Below, piece after piece: positions 17,719-26,721 of a stretch of DNA of 64,000 nt. Position 1 is the first letter of the stretch. Each line of letters opens with the position of its first letter. Made by a program: the position numbers and the translations under genes. This stretch comes from an uncultured Acetatifactor sp. GTDB lineage: Bacteria; Bacillota; Clostridia; Lachnospirales; Lachnospiraceae. The notes beneath the pieces are model-generated. The model worked only from the letters and a program-made list of their open reading frames with translations. It ran no database searches and had not been told where the DNA came from. Location of the stretch: assembly GCA_947588705.1 (NCBI GenBank), contig CANPYT010000002.1, positions 61,587-125,586 of the forward strand, read 5' to 3'.

Positions 17719-18426
17719 CTATTCCACTACAGCGACCATGCTGTGCCGCACCACGGAATCGCGGTAAGTGTAGCCTTTCTGCAATTCCTGCGCCACCACG
17801 CCGGAAGCGTACTCCTCGCTGGCCACCTGCATCACCGCATTGTGCAGGTTCGGGTCAAATTCCTGCCCCACAGCCTCAATGGCCTTTACTCCTATATTGT
17901 CCAGCTCTGTGATGAGCTGCCTGTAAATTCGGTTCATGCCGTCAACGAAGGGCTCTTCCCTGCTCTCTTCCGGCACCGTCGCAAGCCCTCTCTCGAAATT
18001 GTCCACGATCGGAAGGATCTTCTCAATGACGCTTTTCGCACCCGTCTCAAACATCGCCTGCTTTTCCCGGTCCGTCCGCTTGCGGAAATTCTCAAATTCC
18101 GCCATCTGGCGCTTCACCCGGTCTTCCAGCTGTTCGATCTGCTCCCTGAGCGCGTCCGTCTTCTTATCCTGCCGGGCCTGCTTTTTTGCCGCCCGCTTTT
18201 CCGCCCAGCTCTTGGCGTCCTCTCCCTCAGGAGCTTCCTCCGTCTCCCCGGGTTCCTCCCCGGCGCCCTCTTCCTCGGCCTCTTCCGCCGTGTCCGCAGC
18301 CGCTGTGTCCGGAGCCTCCGCGCTTTCCTCTTTCGGCGGCCCTTCCTTTCCTTCCTCCGCGTTTCCCGCTACAGTTTCTTCTTCCTCGGGCACTTCCTCC
18401 GCCGTCCGTTTTTCCATTTCTGCCAT
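17719..18426 (-). CDS. grpE: Nucleotide exchange factor GrpE
   Basis: 235 residues. The first ~95 are low-complexity, rich in Glu and Ala, and surely disordered. The coiled coil (LREQIEQLEDRVKRQMAEFE) and the head domain, with IEKILPIVDNFERGLATVPE and VGQEFDPNLHNAVMQVASEE, are typical of GrpE. It releases ADP from DnaK. The acidic leader is longer than in most homologues. It lies between hrcA (5 bp gap) and dnaK. Confidence 0.95.
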   Translation of the reverse strand: MAEMEKRTAEEVPEEEETVAGNAEEGKEGPPKEESAEAPDTAAADTAEEAEEEGAGEEPGETEEAPEGEDAKSWAEKRAAKKQARQDKKTDALREQIEQLEDRVKRQMAEFENFRKRTDREKQAMFETGAKSVIEKILPIVDNFERGLATVPEESREEPFVDGMNRIYRQLITELDNIGVKAIEAVGQEFDPNLHNAVMQVASEEYASGVVAQELQKGYTYRDSVVRHSMVAVVE

Positions 18427-18431
18427 ATGGT

Positions 18432-19460
18432 TCAGTCCTTTCTGTACAGCTCATCCAGCTGTGTCTGTATCGTCCTCAGCGTTCCCACTACCTTGTCGTA
18501 ATCCATCCTCTTAGGGCCCACTATGCCGATGGTGCCTTTCATGCCATCCCCCAGTTCGTAGGTGGCTGTGACCACGCTGCAATCCTTCATGCTCTGCACC
18601 GGCGTCTCCGCACCGATATACACCTGAATGCCTGTGCCGTTTTCCCCCTCCTGGTTTTCCTGCAGGAGCTCGCCCAGAAGCTGCTTTTCCTCAAAGGTGT
18701 TGATCAGCTCGCTGGCTTTCTGCTGATCCGCCAGCTCCGGGTAGCGGAAGATATTGTTGGTACCGCTGGTATAAATCTCAAGGTCCTCATCCGCCCTGAT
18801 CCCTTCGGCTACCGCATCGATGACCTCGCCAACAATGGCCCCGTGGATCCCCGCCTGCTGTTTCATGGCGGATATCATTCCAAGATTGATCTCCTCCACC
18901 GCCATGCCGTTCAGATGCGTGTTCAGCAGGATATTCAGCTTTAAAAGCGTCTCATCGTCCAGTTCCTCATTTACGGAGAGGATATTGTTCTTGATCACAT
19001 TCCCCTCTGTCACGATGACCGCCAGGACCTGGTTGGCATCTACCCGGGAGAGCTGAAGGAATTTCAGCTTATTCCGCTTGGACTGGGGCGCCGATATCAT
19101 GGTTGCGTACTGGGTGTTCTGGGCCAATACCCTGGCCACCTGCTTCAGCAGCGTCTCCATCTTGTCCTGGCGCTCCACAAGCATTTCCTTCATCTCCACC
19201 ACTTCCCGCTCCTTTTCCTCCATCATGGCATCGACATAAAGACGATAGCCCTTGTCGGAGGGAATGCGCCCTGCGGATGTATGGGGCTGCAGGATATAAC
19301 CCATTTCTTCCAGATCCGCCATCTCATTCCGGATCGTCGCCGAGCTCAGGTTCAGGTCAGTGTACTTTGAAATGGTCCTGCTGCCGACCGGTTCCCCGGT
19401 CTCCAGGTAATTGCGGATGACCGCCTGCAAAATCTTCTTTTTTCGCTCATCCAACTCCAC
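18432..19460 (-). CDS. hrcA: Heat-inducible transcription repressor HrcA
   Basis: 342 residues. An N-terminal winged helix (ELDERKKKILQAVIRNYLE, GEPVGSRTISKYTDLNLSSA, TIRNEMADLEEMGYILQPHT) precedes the GAF-like dimerisation domain. It binds CIRCE to repress the dnaK operon. The open frame reaches ATG 19496, but that codon lies inside the CIRCE palindrome. GTG 19460 (VELDERKKK) follows AGGTGG at about 9 bases, matches family N-termini, and leaves CIRCE wholly upstream, so it is preferred. Confidence 0.92.
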   Translation of the reverse strand: MELDERKKKILQAVIRNYLETGEPVGSRTISKYTDLNLSSATIRNEMADLEEMGYILQPHTSAGRIPSDKGYRLYVDAMMEEKEREVVEMKEMLVERQDKMETLLKQVARVLAQNTQYATMISAPQSKRNKLKFLQLSRVDANQVLAVIVTEGNVIKNNILSVNEELDDETLLKLNILLNTHLNGMAVEEINLGMISAMKQQAGIHGAIVGEVIDAVAEGIRADEDLEIYTSGTNNIFRYPELADQQKASELINTFEEKQLLGELLQENQEGENGTGIQVYIGAETPVQSMKDCSVVTATYELGDGMKGTIGIVGPKRMDYDKVVGTLRTIQTQLDELYRKD

Positions 19461-19485
19461 TTCCGACACCACCTCTTCCCGCTTG

Positions 19486-19512
19486 TTAGCACTCATTTCA
19501 ATAGAGTGCTAA
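19486..19512 (-). promoter_or_regulatory. CIRCE operator
   Basis: Perfect CIRCE: TTAGCACTC, 9-bp spacer, GAGTGCTAA. It lies downstream of the -10 box at 19527-19532, so HrcA bound here would block the hrcA-grpE-dnaK-(acyltransferase)-dnaJ transcript. Confidence 0.97.
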
Positions 19513-19526
19513 CATTTGCTAACCAT

Positions 19527-19555
19527 AAAATAGCACTTACCCTATCTATTGTCAA
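19527..19555 (-). promoter_or_regulatory. Sigma-A-type promoter of the hrcA operon
   Basis: Minus strand TTGACA (19555-19550), 17-bp spacer, TATTTT (19532-19527), placed just before the CIRCE element. Confidence 0.8.
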
Positions 19556-19593
19556 CTGATTTATCGCAATTTATTTCTAAAATAATTCTAAAA

Positions 19594-19636
19594 CTGTTAC
19601 AATTCAGCCCGCAGCATCCGCAAAGCCCTGCCGTCG
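19594..19636 (-). repeat. Degenerate fragment of the MITE-like repeat (copy F)
   Basis: AACTGTTACAATTCAGCCCGC followed by a region with GCAAAGCC resembles the terminal part of copy A (ACAGTTCAGCCCGCGCC, GCAAAGCCGC). It is cut off after about 40 bp and lies between the DUF6465 terminator and the hrcA promoter. Confidence 0.5.
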
Positions 19637-19647
19637 CGCCCAATACA

Positions 19648-19683
19648 CAAAAAAAGCGGCGCACCCTATTTAGCCGCACCGCC
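19648..19683 (-). terminator. Intrinsic terminator after the DUF6465 gene
   Basis: On the minus strand a GCGGTGC/GCGCCGC stem (one G-U pair) closes a 12-base loop, followed by seven T residues. It begins about 54 bp after the stop codon of the DUF6465 gene. Confidence 0.8.
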
Positions 19684-19736
19684 TTTTTGCCGTTTTTAAC
19701 TGGCCGTTTTCCTTCCGGATCGTCAGACCCGCACTC

Positions 19737-20222
19737 TTAAATGTAGAAACTGCCTGTGAACTCCTGATTCATCACGTAATACACCATATTCTCCTCCGGC
19801 TTTACATAGAGGTCGATGGTGGCAAGTTCTCTCACTTTCTGCTTCAGGTCGTATTTCCATACGTCCTGAGCCATCTTGACCAGCTCCTCCTGTGAATAGG
19901 ACTTGCCGGAAAACTGGATATGGACCATAGCCTTCTGATCCGCTTTCTTTGTGGTCTTTCTCACAGTAGCCTTCTTTTCAGCGATCTTTTTTGCCGCCTC
20001 TGCCTTCACATCTGCCGCTTTTTCTGCCTTGGGCTTTCTGCCGGGCCTCTTATGCTCCTTCTTCGGCGCTTCCGCAGCAGGCTGCTCTGCAGGCGCGGCC
20101 GTTTCCGCCTTAGGCGCGGCCTCTGCCTTCTCCGTCTTTGCAACAGTTTCCGCCTTTGCGACAGTTTCCGTCTTTACCGCCGGTTCCACCGCAGGCTCTA
20201 CTTTTTTCTTGGGTGCTGCCAT
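19737..20222 (-). CDS. DUF6465 family protein
   Basis: 161 residues. The first ~95 are an Ala/Lys/Glu/Pro-rich stretch with short repeats (KTETVAKAETVAKTEKAEAA), likely disordered and basic overall. The last ~65 residues form a small conserved domain (VHIQFSGKSYSQEELVKMAQ, LYVKPEENMVYYVMNQEFTG) seen in Lachnospiraceae proteins named DUF6465. Function unknown; the lysine-rich tail suggests nucleic-acid or ribosome contact, which is speculation. ATG 20222 follows GGGAGAG; the frame open to 20276 is not needed. Own promoter at 20313-20341 and own terminator. Confidence 0.8.
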   Translation of the reverse strand: MAAPKKKVEPAVEPAVKTETVAKAETVAKTEKAEAAPKAETAAPAEQPAAEAPKKEHKRPGRKPKAEKAADVKAEAAKKIAEKKATVRKTTKKADQKAMVHIQFSGKSYSQEELVKMAQDVWKYDLKQKVRELATIDLYVKPEENMVYYVMNQEFTGSFYI

Positions 20223-20312
20223 ATTAATCTCTCCCTTCTTTCTACGTGTGATCAATATATGTTTACTCCTCAACAAGCTCTATCTCTAAAAATATTATGC
20301 TTGCTAGAAAAC

Positions 20313-20341
20313 AGTTTATTCTATTTCCCGAAAATTGTCAA
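20313..20341 (-). promoter_or_regulatory. Sigma-A-type promoter for the DUF6465 gene
   Basis: Minus strand TTGACA (20341-20336), 17-bp spacer, TAAACT (20318-20313). Repeat copy C begins 30 bp further upstream. Confidence 0.75.
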
Positions 20342-20370
20342 CTCCACAAACATTTTTGTTTTTTATTCCT

Positions 20371-20477
20371 AACAGTTCAGCCGGTTGACGTGTTCAGAGG
20401 AAAATCGTGCTCGCACGAATTTTCCTCTGAATACGGCAACCGAGGGAACGCCGTTTTATGAGCAAAGGCAGGCGCAC
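20371..20477 (+). mobile_element. MITE-like repeat, copy C (right end missing)
   Basis: Starts with AACAGTTCAGCC and holds the full central hairpin (arms TTCAGAGGAAAAT / ATTTTCCTCTGAA, apex CGTGCTCGCACG). Identity with copies B and E continues through AGCAAAGGCAGGCGCAC and then stops, so the right third and terminal repeat are lost. The break is about 8 bp from the uppP stop codon. Confidence 0.8.
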
Positions 20478-20485
20478 TTTATCCC

Positions 20486-21337
20486 CTACACATGCAGCCT
20501 GAAATAGAGAAGCACGATCACGCCCAGGACGATCCGATACCAGCCGAAAACCTTAAAGTCATGCTTTTTAATATAATTCATGAGAAAGCGCAGTACAAAC
20601 ACGGACACCACGAAGGATACCGCCATACCCGTGAGCAAAAGCGCCAGCTCCGCGGATGTAAACACAGACCCGAACTTTACCAGCTTCAGCAGGCTCGCTC
20701 CGAACATGACCGGGATCGCCAGGAAAAAGGTGTATTCCGCTGCGACGGTCCTCGACACGCCGATCAGCAGTGCCCCTACGATCGTCGCGCCGGAGCGGGA
20801 GGTTCCGGGGAACACCGCCGCGATCACCTGAAAGACGCCGATCAGCAAGGCCATCTGATAAGTGATCTGCGACAGTTCCGTCACTTTTGGCCTCCTGCCC
20901 CGGTTCCTGTCCTCGATCACGATAAACGCCGCGCCAAAGAGGATCAGAGCCAGCGAAACGCTGACGGGATTGTAGAAAAGCGCCGTAAACAGATCGTCAA
21001 ACAACAAGCCGATCACCGCCGCCGGCACACAGGACACCAAGATCCTAAACCACATCTTCCAGGTCTCCTCCTTAAAAAAGGAAGCCAATCCTGTCCTCCC
21101 CTGCCTGGACTTCTTTGTCAGCGCAAACGGCCATATCTGCTTCCAGAACAAAAACACCACCGCCAGGATGGCTCCCAGCTGGATCACTACGTCGAACATT
21201 TCAAAAAAGCCCTCGCTGACCCCCTCAAAAGGAATCAGCTGTTCTACCAAGATCAGATGTCCGGTGCTGCTGATGGGGAGCCATTCTGTGATCCCTTCCA
21301 CGATACCGTAGATAATAGCCTTTATGATCTCAAACAT
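20486..21337 (-). CDS. uppP: Undecaprenyl-diphosphatase UppP (BacA)
   Basis: 283 residues, about eight membrane helices. It has both family motifs: GIVEGITEWLPISSTGHLIL near the N-terminus and VFPGTSRSGATIVGALLIGV near residue 170. It recycles undecaprenyl pyrophosphate for cell-wall synthesis and gives low-level bacitracin resistance. It follows the patatin gene after about 58 bp. Confidence 0.96.
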   Translation of the reverse strand: MFEIIKAIIYGIVEGITEWLPISSTGHLILVEQLIPFEGVSEGFFEMFDVVIQLGAILAVVFLFWKQIWPFALTKKSRQGRTGLASFFKEETWKMWFRILVSCVPAAVIGLLFDDLFTALFYNPVSVSLALILFGAAFIVIEDRNRGRRPKVTELSQITYQMALLIGVFQVIAAVFPGTSRSGATIVGALLIGVSRTVAAEYTFFLAIPVMFGASLLKLVKFGSVFTSAELALLLTGMAVSFVVSVFVLRFLMNYIKKHDFKVFGWYRIVLGVIVLLYFRLHV

Positions 21338-21382
21338 TTTTCTCCATTCCCCCGCTGTTCTCTGTACATAATACTATTCACA

Positions 21383-21408
21383 GCGCCGGCAGATTTTAAC
21401 CTGCCGGC
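21383..21408. other. Hairpin spanning the patatin stop codon
   Basis: A perfect 9-bp stem CGCCGGCAG/CTGCCGGCG with an 8-base loop contains the stop codon of the patatin gene. It has no T tract on either strand, so it is not a standard terminator; it may be an mRNA 3' stability element or limit read-through into uppP. Confidence 0.5.
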
Positions 21409-22253
21409 GTGTCCAGATACCTTAAAAGTTCCCCGCCGCATTCCTCCGCATCGTCATAGCCCTGCTGATAAAGAAGGTAAAGCTTATCCCTGTCTTTCTC
21501 CACCCGCCCCACATCGCTGGGCGTTTTGGGCCGGATCACAAACGCTTTCCCCTCCCTCTGCTGGCGGCTGATATACTCCAGCTGCTCGTTATAACTGATA
21601 TGGCGGCCGGCCATCAGCTGCCATACCCTGGGATACCTGCGGTAACGGGCTTTCATAAGCGCCAGCTGCCCGGAAGGCTTCCGCACAAACCCAACCTCCT
21701 TAGTCATGATCACTACATTTTTCTGATTCCCGTCCATCACGGACTGCTGCAGCGGTATGGGATCGCTGATACCGCCGTCCAGATAATAATGGTCTCCGAT
21801 CTTTACATTCCTGGACACCAGCGGCAGGGAAGCGGACGCCCGGATCTTGTCTATATCCGCCTTCATATCGCGAATGCGGAAATATTCCGGCCTTCCCGTG
21901 ACTATGTCCGTAGCCACGCTGTACGCCTTACCCTGATATCTGTGAAATGCCTCATAGTCATAGGGATACAGGTACTCCGGGATCAAATGGTAACAGATGT
22001 CCACATTGAACAGATTTCCTGTGGTCAGCAGGCTCTCCACGCTGCAGTACCGCCTGGTATCCAGATAATCCACCATCACATCCAACGCCCGCCCGCGCTG
22101 CTTCGACAGATAGCTGCACATATGGCAGGCCCCGGCGGAAACACCGTAAACACTTGAAAATTCAATGCCCTTATCGAGAAAATAATCCAGTACGCCCGCT
22201 GTGTAGACGCCTTTCATGCCGCCGCCTTCCAGGATCAGCCCGGCCTGATACAT
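21396..22253 (-). CDS. Patatin-like phospholipase family protein (RssA/YjjU type)
   Basis: 285 residues. The oxyanion loop LILEGGGMKGVYTAGVLDYF, the nucleophile elbow GVSAG and the catalytic-dyad segment YYLDGGISDPIPLQQ are all present, so it should be an active serine acyl hydrolase. The C-terminal domain (VIRPKTPSDVGRVEKDRDK) is typical of the DUF6363 extension in the YjjU group. It lies 3 bp after the aminotransferase gene and is probably cotranscribed with it. Confidence 0.9.
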   Translation of the reverse strand: MYQAGLILEGGGMKGVYTAGVLDYFLDKGIEFSSVYGVSAGACHMCSYLSKQRGRALDVMVDYLDTRRYCSVESLLTTGNLFNVDICYHLIPEYLYPYDYEAFHRYQGKAYSVATDIVTGRPEYFRIRDMKADIDKIRASASLPLVSRNVKIGDHYYLDGGISDPIPLQQSVMDGNQKNVVIMTKEVGFVRKPSGQLALMKARYRRYPRVWQLMAGRHISYNEQLEYISRQQREGKAFVIRPKTPSDVGRVEKDRDKLYLLYQQGYDDAEECGGELLRYLDTPAG

Positions 22254-22256
22254 AAG

Positions 22257-23477
22257 TCATTCCACCTTTCCGATACAAATCCCTTCTTCTTTTCTTCCGT
22301 ATTCCTCTTTTACAAAGCGCCGCAGGGCCTCCAGGGAGCGGTTTACCTTTTCCGTGTCGATGCAGTAAGCCATGCGGAAGTAGCCTGGTGCGCCAAACGT
22401 ATCTCCGGGCACCAGGATCAGATCATATTTCAGCGCCTTCTGGCAGAACACTTTCGCATCCTCTTCCAGGGCTTTCGGGAAAATATAAAAGGTTCCCCCC
22501 GGCTTTACACAGGTAAAGCCAAGACGGACGAGCTCCCCATATAAAATATTCCGGTTGGTCTCATAGACGCTCAGATCCGCAGTCCGATCCAACATTTCCG
22601 CCGTCACCAGCTGAAACAGGGAAGCCGGGCAATTGTGCCCGATCCCTCTGGAAATCTGCCCGCACATGTTGACCATGACTTCCGCGTCCCTGCAGCGCGG
22701 ATTCACGGCGAGATATCCGATACGCTCCCCGGGCAGGGATAACGATTTGGAGAAAGAATAACACATGATCGTATTGTCATAAAACCGCGACACACAGGGC
22801 GCGTCCACCCCGTCAAACACGATCTCACGGTAGGGCTCATCGGAGATCAGGTAGATCTCGTGTCCGTATTCTTCTGATTTTTCCCGCAGAATATCCGTCA
22901 TCTTCTGAAGCGTCTCCGCGGAATAGACTACCCCGGAAGGATTGTTGGGCGTATTGATCAGGACAGCCATCACTTTCTCCGACAGCATTTCCCGGAATTT
23001 CCCTATATTGACCTGAAAATTTTCCGTGTCCGGAGGCACTACCTTCAGGACAGCCCCGGTCAGATCCACATAAGGATGATACTCCGGGAAATAAGGGGCA
23101 AAAGTCAGTATCTCGTCGCCCGGTTCCGTCACCAGTCGAAACGCGTGGGCCAGTGCGCCGGCTGCCCCGGAAGCCATAAAGATATGCTCTTTGCGGTAGG
23201 GAAGCCCGAACCGTTTCTCCAGAGACGCCGCCACCGCTTCCCTGACGCTTGTGATCCCCAGGCTGGGGCTGTAGCCGTGAGCCGCCATGGGATCCGCCTT
23301 AGCGTAATGGACAATGGAATCCGTAAGGTCGTCCGGTACCGGCACGGACGGATTCCCAAGGCTATAATCAAATACATTCTCGTACCCGATCTCTTCTCCC
23401 CTTGCCGTAGCAAATTCCGACAATTGCCGGATCACAGATTTTCCTGACAACATATCCTTATACTTTTGAACCAGCAT
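22257..23477 (-). CDS. Pyridoxal phosphate-dependent aminotransferase, class I/II
   Basis: 406 residues. It has NYSLGNP-type start (FDYSLGNPSVPVPDDLTDSI), INTPNNPSGVVYSAETLQKM, SDEPYREIVFDG, and the PLP lysine in CYSFSKSLSLPGERIGYLAV. Substrate not predictable beyond an aspartate/alanine/aromatic type; the common annotation is simply aminotransferase. ATG 23477 follows AGGAAGG. Forms a pair with the patatin gene downstream. Confidence 0.92.
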   Translation of the reverse strand: MLVQKYKDMLSGKSVIRQLSEFATARGEEIGYENVFDYSLGNPSVPVPDDLTDSIVHYAKADPMAAHGYSPSLGITSVREAVAASLEKRFGLPYRKEHIFMASGAAGALAHAFRLVTEPGDEILTFAPYFPEYHPYVDLTGAVLKVVPPDTENFQVNIGKFREMLSEKVMAVLINTPNNPSGVVYSAETLQKMTDILREKSEEYGHEIYLISDEPYREIVFDGVDAPCVSRFYDNTIMCYSFSKSLSLPGERIGYLAVNPRCRDAEVMVNMCGQISRGIGHNCPASLFQLVTAEMLDRTADLSVYETNRNILYGELVRLGFTCVKPGGTFYIFPKALEEDAKVFCQKALKYDLILVPGDTFGAPGYFRMAYCIDTEKVNRSLEALRRFVKEEYGRKEEGICIGKVE

Positions 23478-23498
23478 TTTTCTGCCTTCCTTTCCTCT

Positions 23499-25094
23499 CT
23501 ATTCCGTTCCCAGGCGAAAACAGTTTCGCCCGGCCCCTTTCGCCTGATACAGCATATTATCAGCCATAGAGTTAAAATCCCACTCCCTGCTGTCCTTGTC
23601 GGGAATATGGGCGAAAATACCCTGGCTCACGGTGACGATGTCTCCCTGTTCCTTTTTTAAATGGGGAATTTTCAGTTCCCGTATCCTGTTTTGTATGGTC
23701 TCCGCCGCGCAGCGGATCTCCTCAAGGCTCATGCCGCTGTAGATCACTACAAATTCATCCCCGCCGTAGCGCCCGCAGAAGATCCGGTCATCCTCCACAC
23801 CGCGAAGCACATCCGCCACAGACATGATACATTCGTCGCCCGCCAGATGTCCATAGGTATCGTTAAAGCTCTTGAACCGGTCGATATCCAGCAGCTCCAC
23901 CCCCAAAAGCATTCCCTTCTTCTGGGCCTCTTCAAATTTTTGGGTCATGTGCTCGTTGATCTTGATCCGGTTGGCAAGCTTTGTCATGGAATCATACAGC
24001 GCCAGGGCCTCCAGCCTGCGGTTGTCGGCGCTCATCCTGGCCCGCTCTTTCTCCACGCTCCTAAGCTCCTCTTGGAGCTCCATGATCCTGGCCGTTCCCT
24101 GCCTGTGATTCTGCCGGTCTTTCTCGTACACTTCAAAAAACATTCGGGTATGCCGGATATATTCCTCCATCTTTCCGCGCTGTAACAGGCTCTGGCTGCG
24201 GCAGGGGTACAGGCTCATAAACAGCATGGGCGTATTTTCAAGCCCTTTCTCATCCAAAACCCGATACAGCTCATCCATACACTCCAGCTCCCGGAGCTGA
24301 AACAGGATCTCCACCAGGCTCTCCAGGTTATCCGCCTCTTCGCCGATCCCCTGCTCCGGCCGGATAATATCCAACAGGGCATTCACATATTTCAGGACAT
24401 CCTGCCGTTCTCCCCTGGCAGCCGCGCATTCCGCGCGAAAAGCCACGATATTTACTTCCGGATAGTTCCTGTCAGGTTCCGCCTCCCGCATCCTGTCGAT
24501 CTCCTCCAACAGGCGGAAAGCCTCCTGCCGCATTCCCAGCTTCAAATAACAGGAACCACAATGCTGCATTCCCAGGACTATGTTATAGCTTCGGTAAAAA
24601 TTGTCCTCCGCCTGACTGTAAAAGCGGATAGAACTTTCATAATGGGAGACGGCTTCCCGGTACTGCTTCATTCGGAACAGCACAAAGCCGATGTTGAAAT
24701 CTATCATGCCCCTTTCATATGTCAGGCCGTATTTTTCGGCATATTGAAGGCCAATGTAAAAATAATTCAGCGCCACGACACGGTTATCCTGGTTGTCCGA
24801 AACCGATCCCATCATATTATAGCTGCGGGTCAGGAATTCCCCCATGCCCTCTTTCAAAAAGCACTTTGTGCTCTCCGTCAGATACCGCATGGTCTTGTCT
24901 TCCACATGATCCCGCCAGTAATACTCGGCAATAAAATAACAGCCGATCCCATACACCGCGTCAGATCCCACCGCCCTGCCATGCTCCAATATCTCATGGC
25001 AGTCCTCCAGACAGAAAATACCATCCCTGCTTCTGCGATCCAGAACTTCCGATATGTAATTTTGTGTCTTCGGTGATAGCCTGCCCAAATTCAT
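23499..25094 (-). CDS. TPR-domain diguanylate cyclase (GGDEF)
   Basis: 531 residues. The first ~330 are helical repeats resembling tetratricopeptides (e.g. ALNYFYIGLQYAEKYGL, AVSHYESSIRFYSQAEDNFY), a coiled coil follows (RIMELQEELRSVEKERARMS), then a GGDEF domain with the intact motif CGRYGGDEFVVIY. No membrane helix is visible, so it is probably cytosolic and senses a protein or ligand through the repeats. The usual RxxD inhibitory site five residues before GGDEF reads VEDD, so product inhibition may be absent. Own promoter at 25131-25158. Confidence 0.9.
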   Translation of the reverse strand: MNLGRLSPKTQNYISEVLDRRSRDGIFCLEDCHEILEHGRAVGSDAVYGIGCYFIAEYYWRDHVEDKTMRYLTESTKCFLKEGMGEFLTRSYNMMGSVSDNQDNRVVALNYFYIGLQYAEKYGLTYERGMIDFNIGFVLFRMKQYREAVSHYESSIRFYSQAEDNFYRSYNIVLGMQHCGSCYLKLGMRQEAFRLLEEIDRMREAEPDRNYPEVNIVAFRAECAAARGERQDVLKYVNALLDIIRPEQGIGEEADNLESLVEILFQLRELECMDELYRVLDEKGLENTPMLFMSLYPCRSQSLLQRGKMEEYIRHTRMFFEVYEKDRQNHRQGTARIMELQEELRSVEKERARMSADNRRLEALALYDSMTKLANRIKINEHMTQKFEEAQKKGMLLGVELLDIDRFKSFNDTYGHLAGDECIMSVADVLRGVEDDRIFCGRYGGDEFVVIYSGMSLEEIRCAAETIQNRIRELKIPHLKKEQGDIVTVSQGIFAHIPDKDSREWDFNSMADNMLYQAKGAGRNCFRLGTE

Positions 25095-25130
25095 CCCTGC
25101 GCCTTCTGTATTTACAAATATAACGCTTTT

Positions 25131-25158
25131 ATTATACTACATTTCCTTTTTATTTCAA
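25131..25158 (-). promoter_or_regulatory. Sigma-A-type promoter for the TPR-GGDEF gene
   Basis: Minus strand TTGAAA (25158-25153), 16-bp spacer, TATAAT (25136-25131), about 35 bp before the start codon. Confidence 0.75.
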
Positions 25159-25175
25159 GCGATCCCTTATCCGCG

Positions 25176-26672
25176 TCATTCATCCTCCGCCCATGCCAGC
25201 GCACATTTCACCGCCTTCTTCCACCCTTTCAGCAGTGAGGTCCGCTTTTCTTCCTTCATCTGCGGCTGAAATACCCTGCCGATCCGCCAGTTTTCCCGGA
25301 TCTCCTTTTTGTCCTTCCAGTAGCCCACAGCCAAGCCCGCAAGATAGGCCGCCCCAAGAGCTGTCGTTTCAATGCACTCCGGCCTGTGGACCGAAATATC
25401 CAACACATCCGACTGAAACTGCATAAGGAAGTCATTTGCGCTTGCGCCGCCGTCTACTTTCAGGCTTTTTAAATGGATCCCGCTGTCCTGTTCCATCGCC
25501 CACAGCACATCTGCGGTCTGATAGGCAATAGACTCCAGCGCGGCCCGTATAAAGTGTTCCTTGGTACATCCCCTGGTCAGGCCCACCACAGTTCCCCTGG
25601 CGTATTGGTTCCAGTACGGCGCCCCCAGCCCCGCAAACGCCGGCACGATATACACCCCCGCAGTGTCCTCTACCGCCTCGCTGTACTCCTGCGTCTGGGC
25701 GGCGCTGCGGATCATGCGCATACTGTCCCTAAGCCATTGGACGCCTGCCCCGGCCACAAACACGCTGCCCTCCAGGGCGTACTCCGGCTTTTCACAGGTT
25801 CCGGCCGCTATGGTGGTCAGCAGGCCGGACCTGGAGCAAATAGCCTGCTCCCCCGTATGCATCAGGAGAAAACACCCCGTACCGTAAGTATTCTTCACCT
25901 CACCCTGTTCAAAACAGCACTGCCCGAACAGCGCCGCCTGCTGGTCTCCCGCCGCTCCCGCAATAGGGATCTCACCGCCCAGGACAGAGGCGTCCGAATA
26001 TCCGAAGAGACAGCCCGAGGGCTTTACCTGGGGCAGGATCGAGGCCGGAATGTGAAACCGCTCCAGGATCTCCTCATCCCAGCAGAGGCGATGAATGTCG
26101 TATAGCATAGTCCGGGAAGCGTTGGTGTAATCCGTCACATGCACCGCCCCTCTGGTCAAATTCCAGATCAGCCAGGTATCCACCGTGCCAAACAACAGTT
26201 CCCTCGCTTCCGCCTTTTCCCTGGCTCCAGGCACATTCTGCAGGATCCAGGCGATCTTGGACGCGCTGAAATAAGCATCCGGGATCAAACCTGTCTTTTC
26301 CCGGATCACCCGGTCAAACCCATCCCGCTTCAATTCCTCGATCTTGTCGGAAGTCCGGCGGCACTGCCAGACGATCGCATTGTATACAGGCTCCCCCGTG
26401 TTTTTATCCCATAAGATAGTAGTCTCCCGCTGGTTCGTGATACCGATGGCCGCGATCTGTTCCGGCGAAGCCCCCATCATAGCCATACATTCCATGGCCA
26501 CCGCAAGCTGTGAAGACCATATTTCCATCGGGTTGTGTTCCACCCAGCCCGGCTGCGGATAATTCTGCGTAAATTCTTTTTGTGACATGGAACAGATATT
26601 TCCCGCTTTATCAAACAGGATGCAGCGGGAACTGGTGGTCCCCTGATCCAGCGCCATAATATATTCCTTCAT
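25176..26672 (-). CDS. glpK: Glycerol kinase
   Basis: 498 residues, standard length. FGGY kinase motifs: [20 protein letters not shown] at the N-terminus, [35 protein letters not shown] and [13 protein letters not shown]. It phosphorylates glycerol. The N-terminal His that PTS phosphorylates in Firmicutes GlpK was not located with certainty. Last gene of a set with the GlpA-like and GlpB-like flavoproteins and DUF1667 protein, so its product is oxidised by its upstream partners. No glpF transporter is present here. Confidence 0.96.
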   Translation of the reverse strand: MKEYIMALDQGTTSSRCILFDKAGNICSMSQKEFTQNYPQPGWVEHNPMEIWSSQLAVAMECMAMMGASPEQIAAIGITNQRETTILWDKNTGEPVYNAIVWQCRRTSDKIEELKRDGFDRVIREKTGLIPDAYFSASKIAWILQNVPGAREKAEARELLFGTVDTWLIWNLTRGAVHVTDYTNASRTMLYDIHRLCWDEEILERFHIPASILPQVKPSGCLFGYSDASVLGGEIPIAGAAGDQQAALFGQCCFEQGEVKNTYGTGCFLLMHTGEQAICSRSGLLTTIAAGTCEKPEYALEGSVFVAGAGVQWLRDSMRMIRSAAQTQEYSEAVEDTAGVYIVPAFAGLGAPYWNQYARGTVVGLTRGCTKEHFIRAALESIAYQTADVLWAMEQDSGIHLKSLKVDGGASANDFLMQFQSDVLDISVHRPECIETTALGAAYLAGLAVGYWKDKKEIRENWRIGRVFQPQMKEEKRTSLLKGWKKAVKCALAWAEDE

Positions 26673-26721
26673 ATACCCTCATTTCCGCCGGCCGGACACC
26701 GGCCCGGCTGTTTGCTCAGCC

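Noticed and set aside
15732..17912. 726-codon open frame on the plus strand, antisense to dnaK
   Set aside because: It overlaps DnaK in the opposite direction and has no recognisable motif. Codon bias of a highly expressed gene explains its length.
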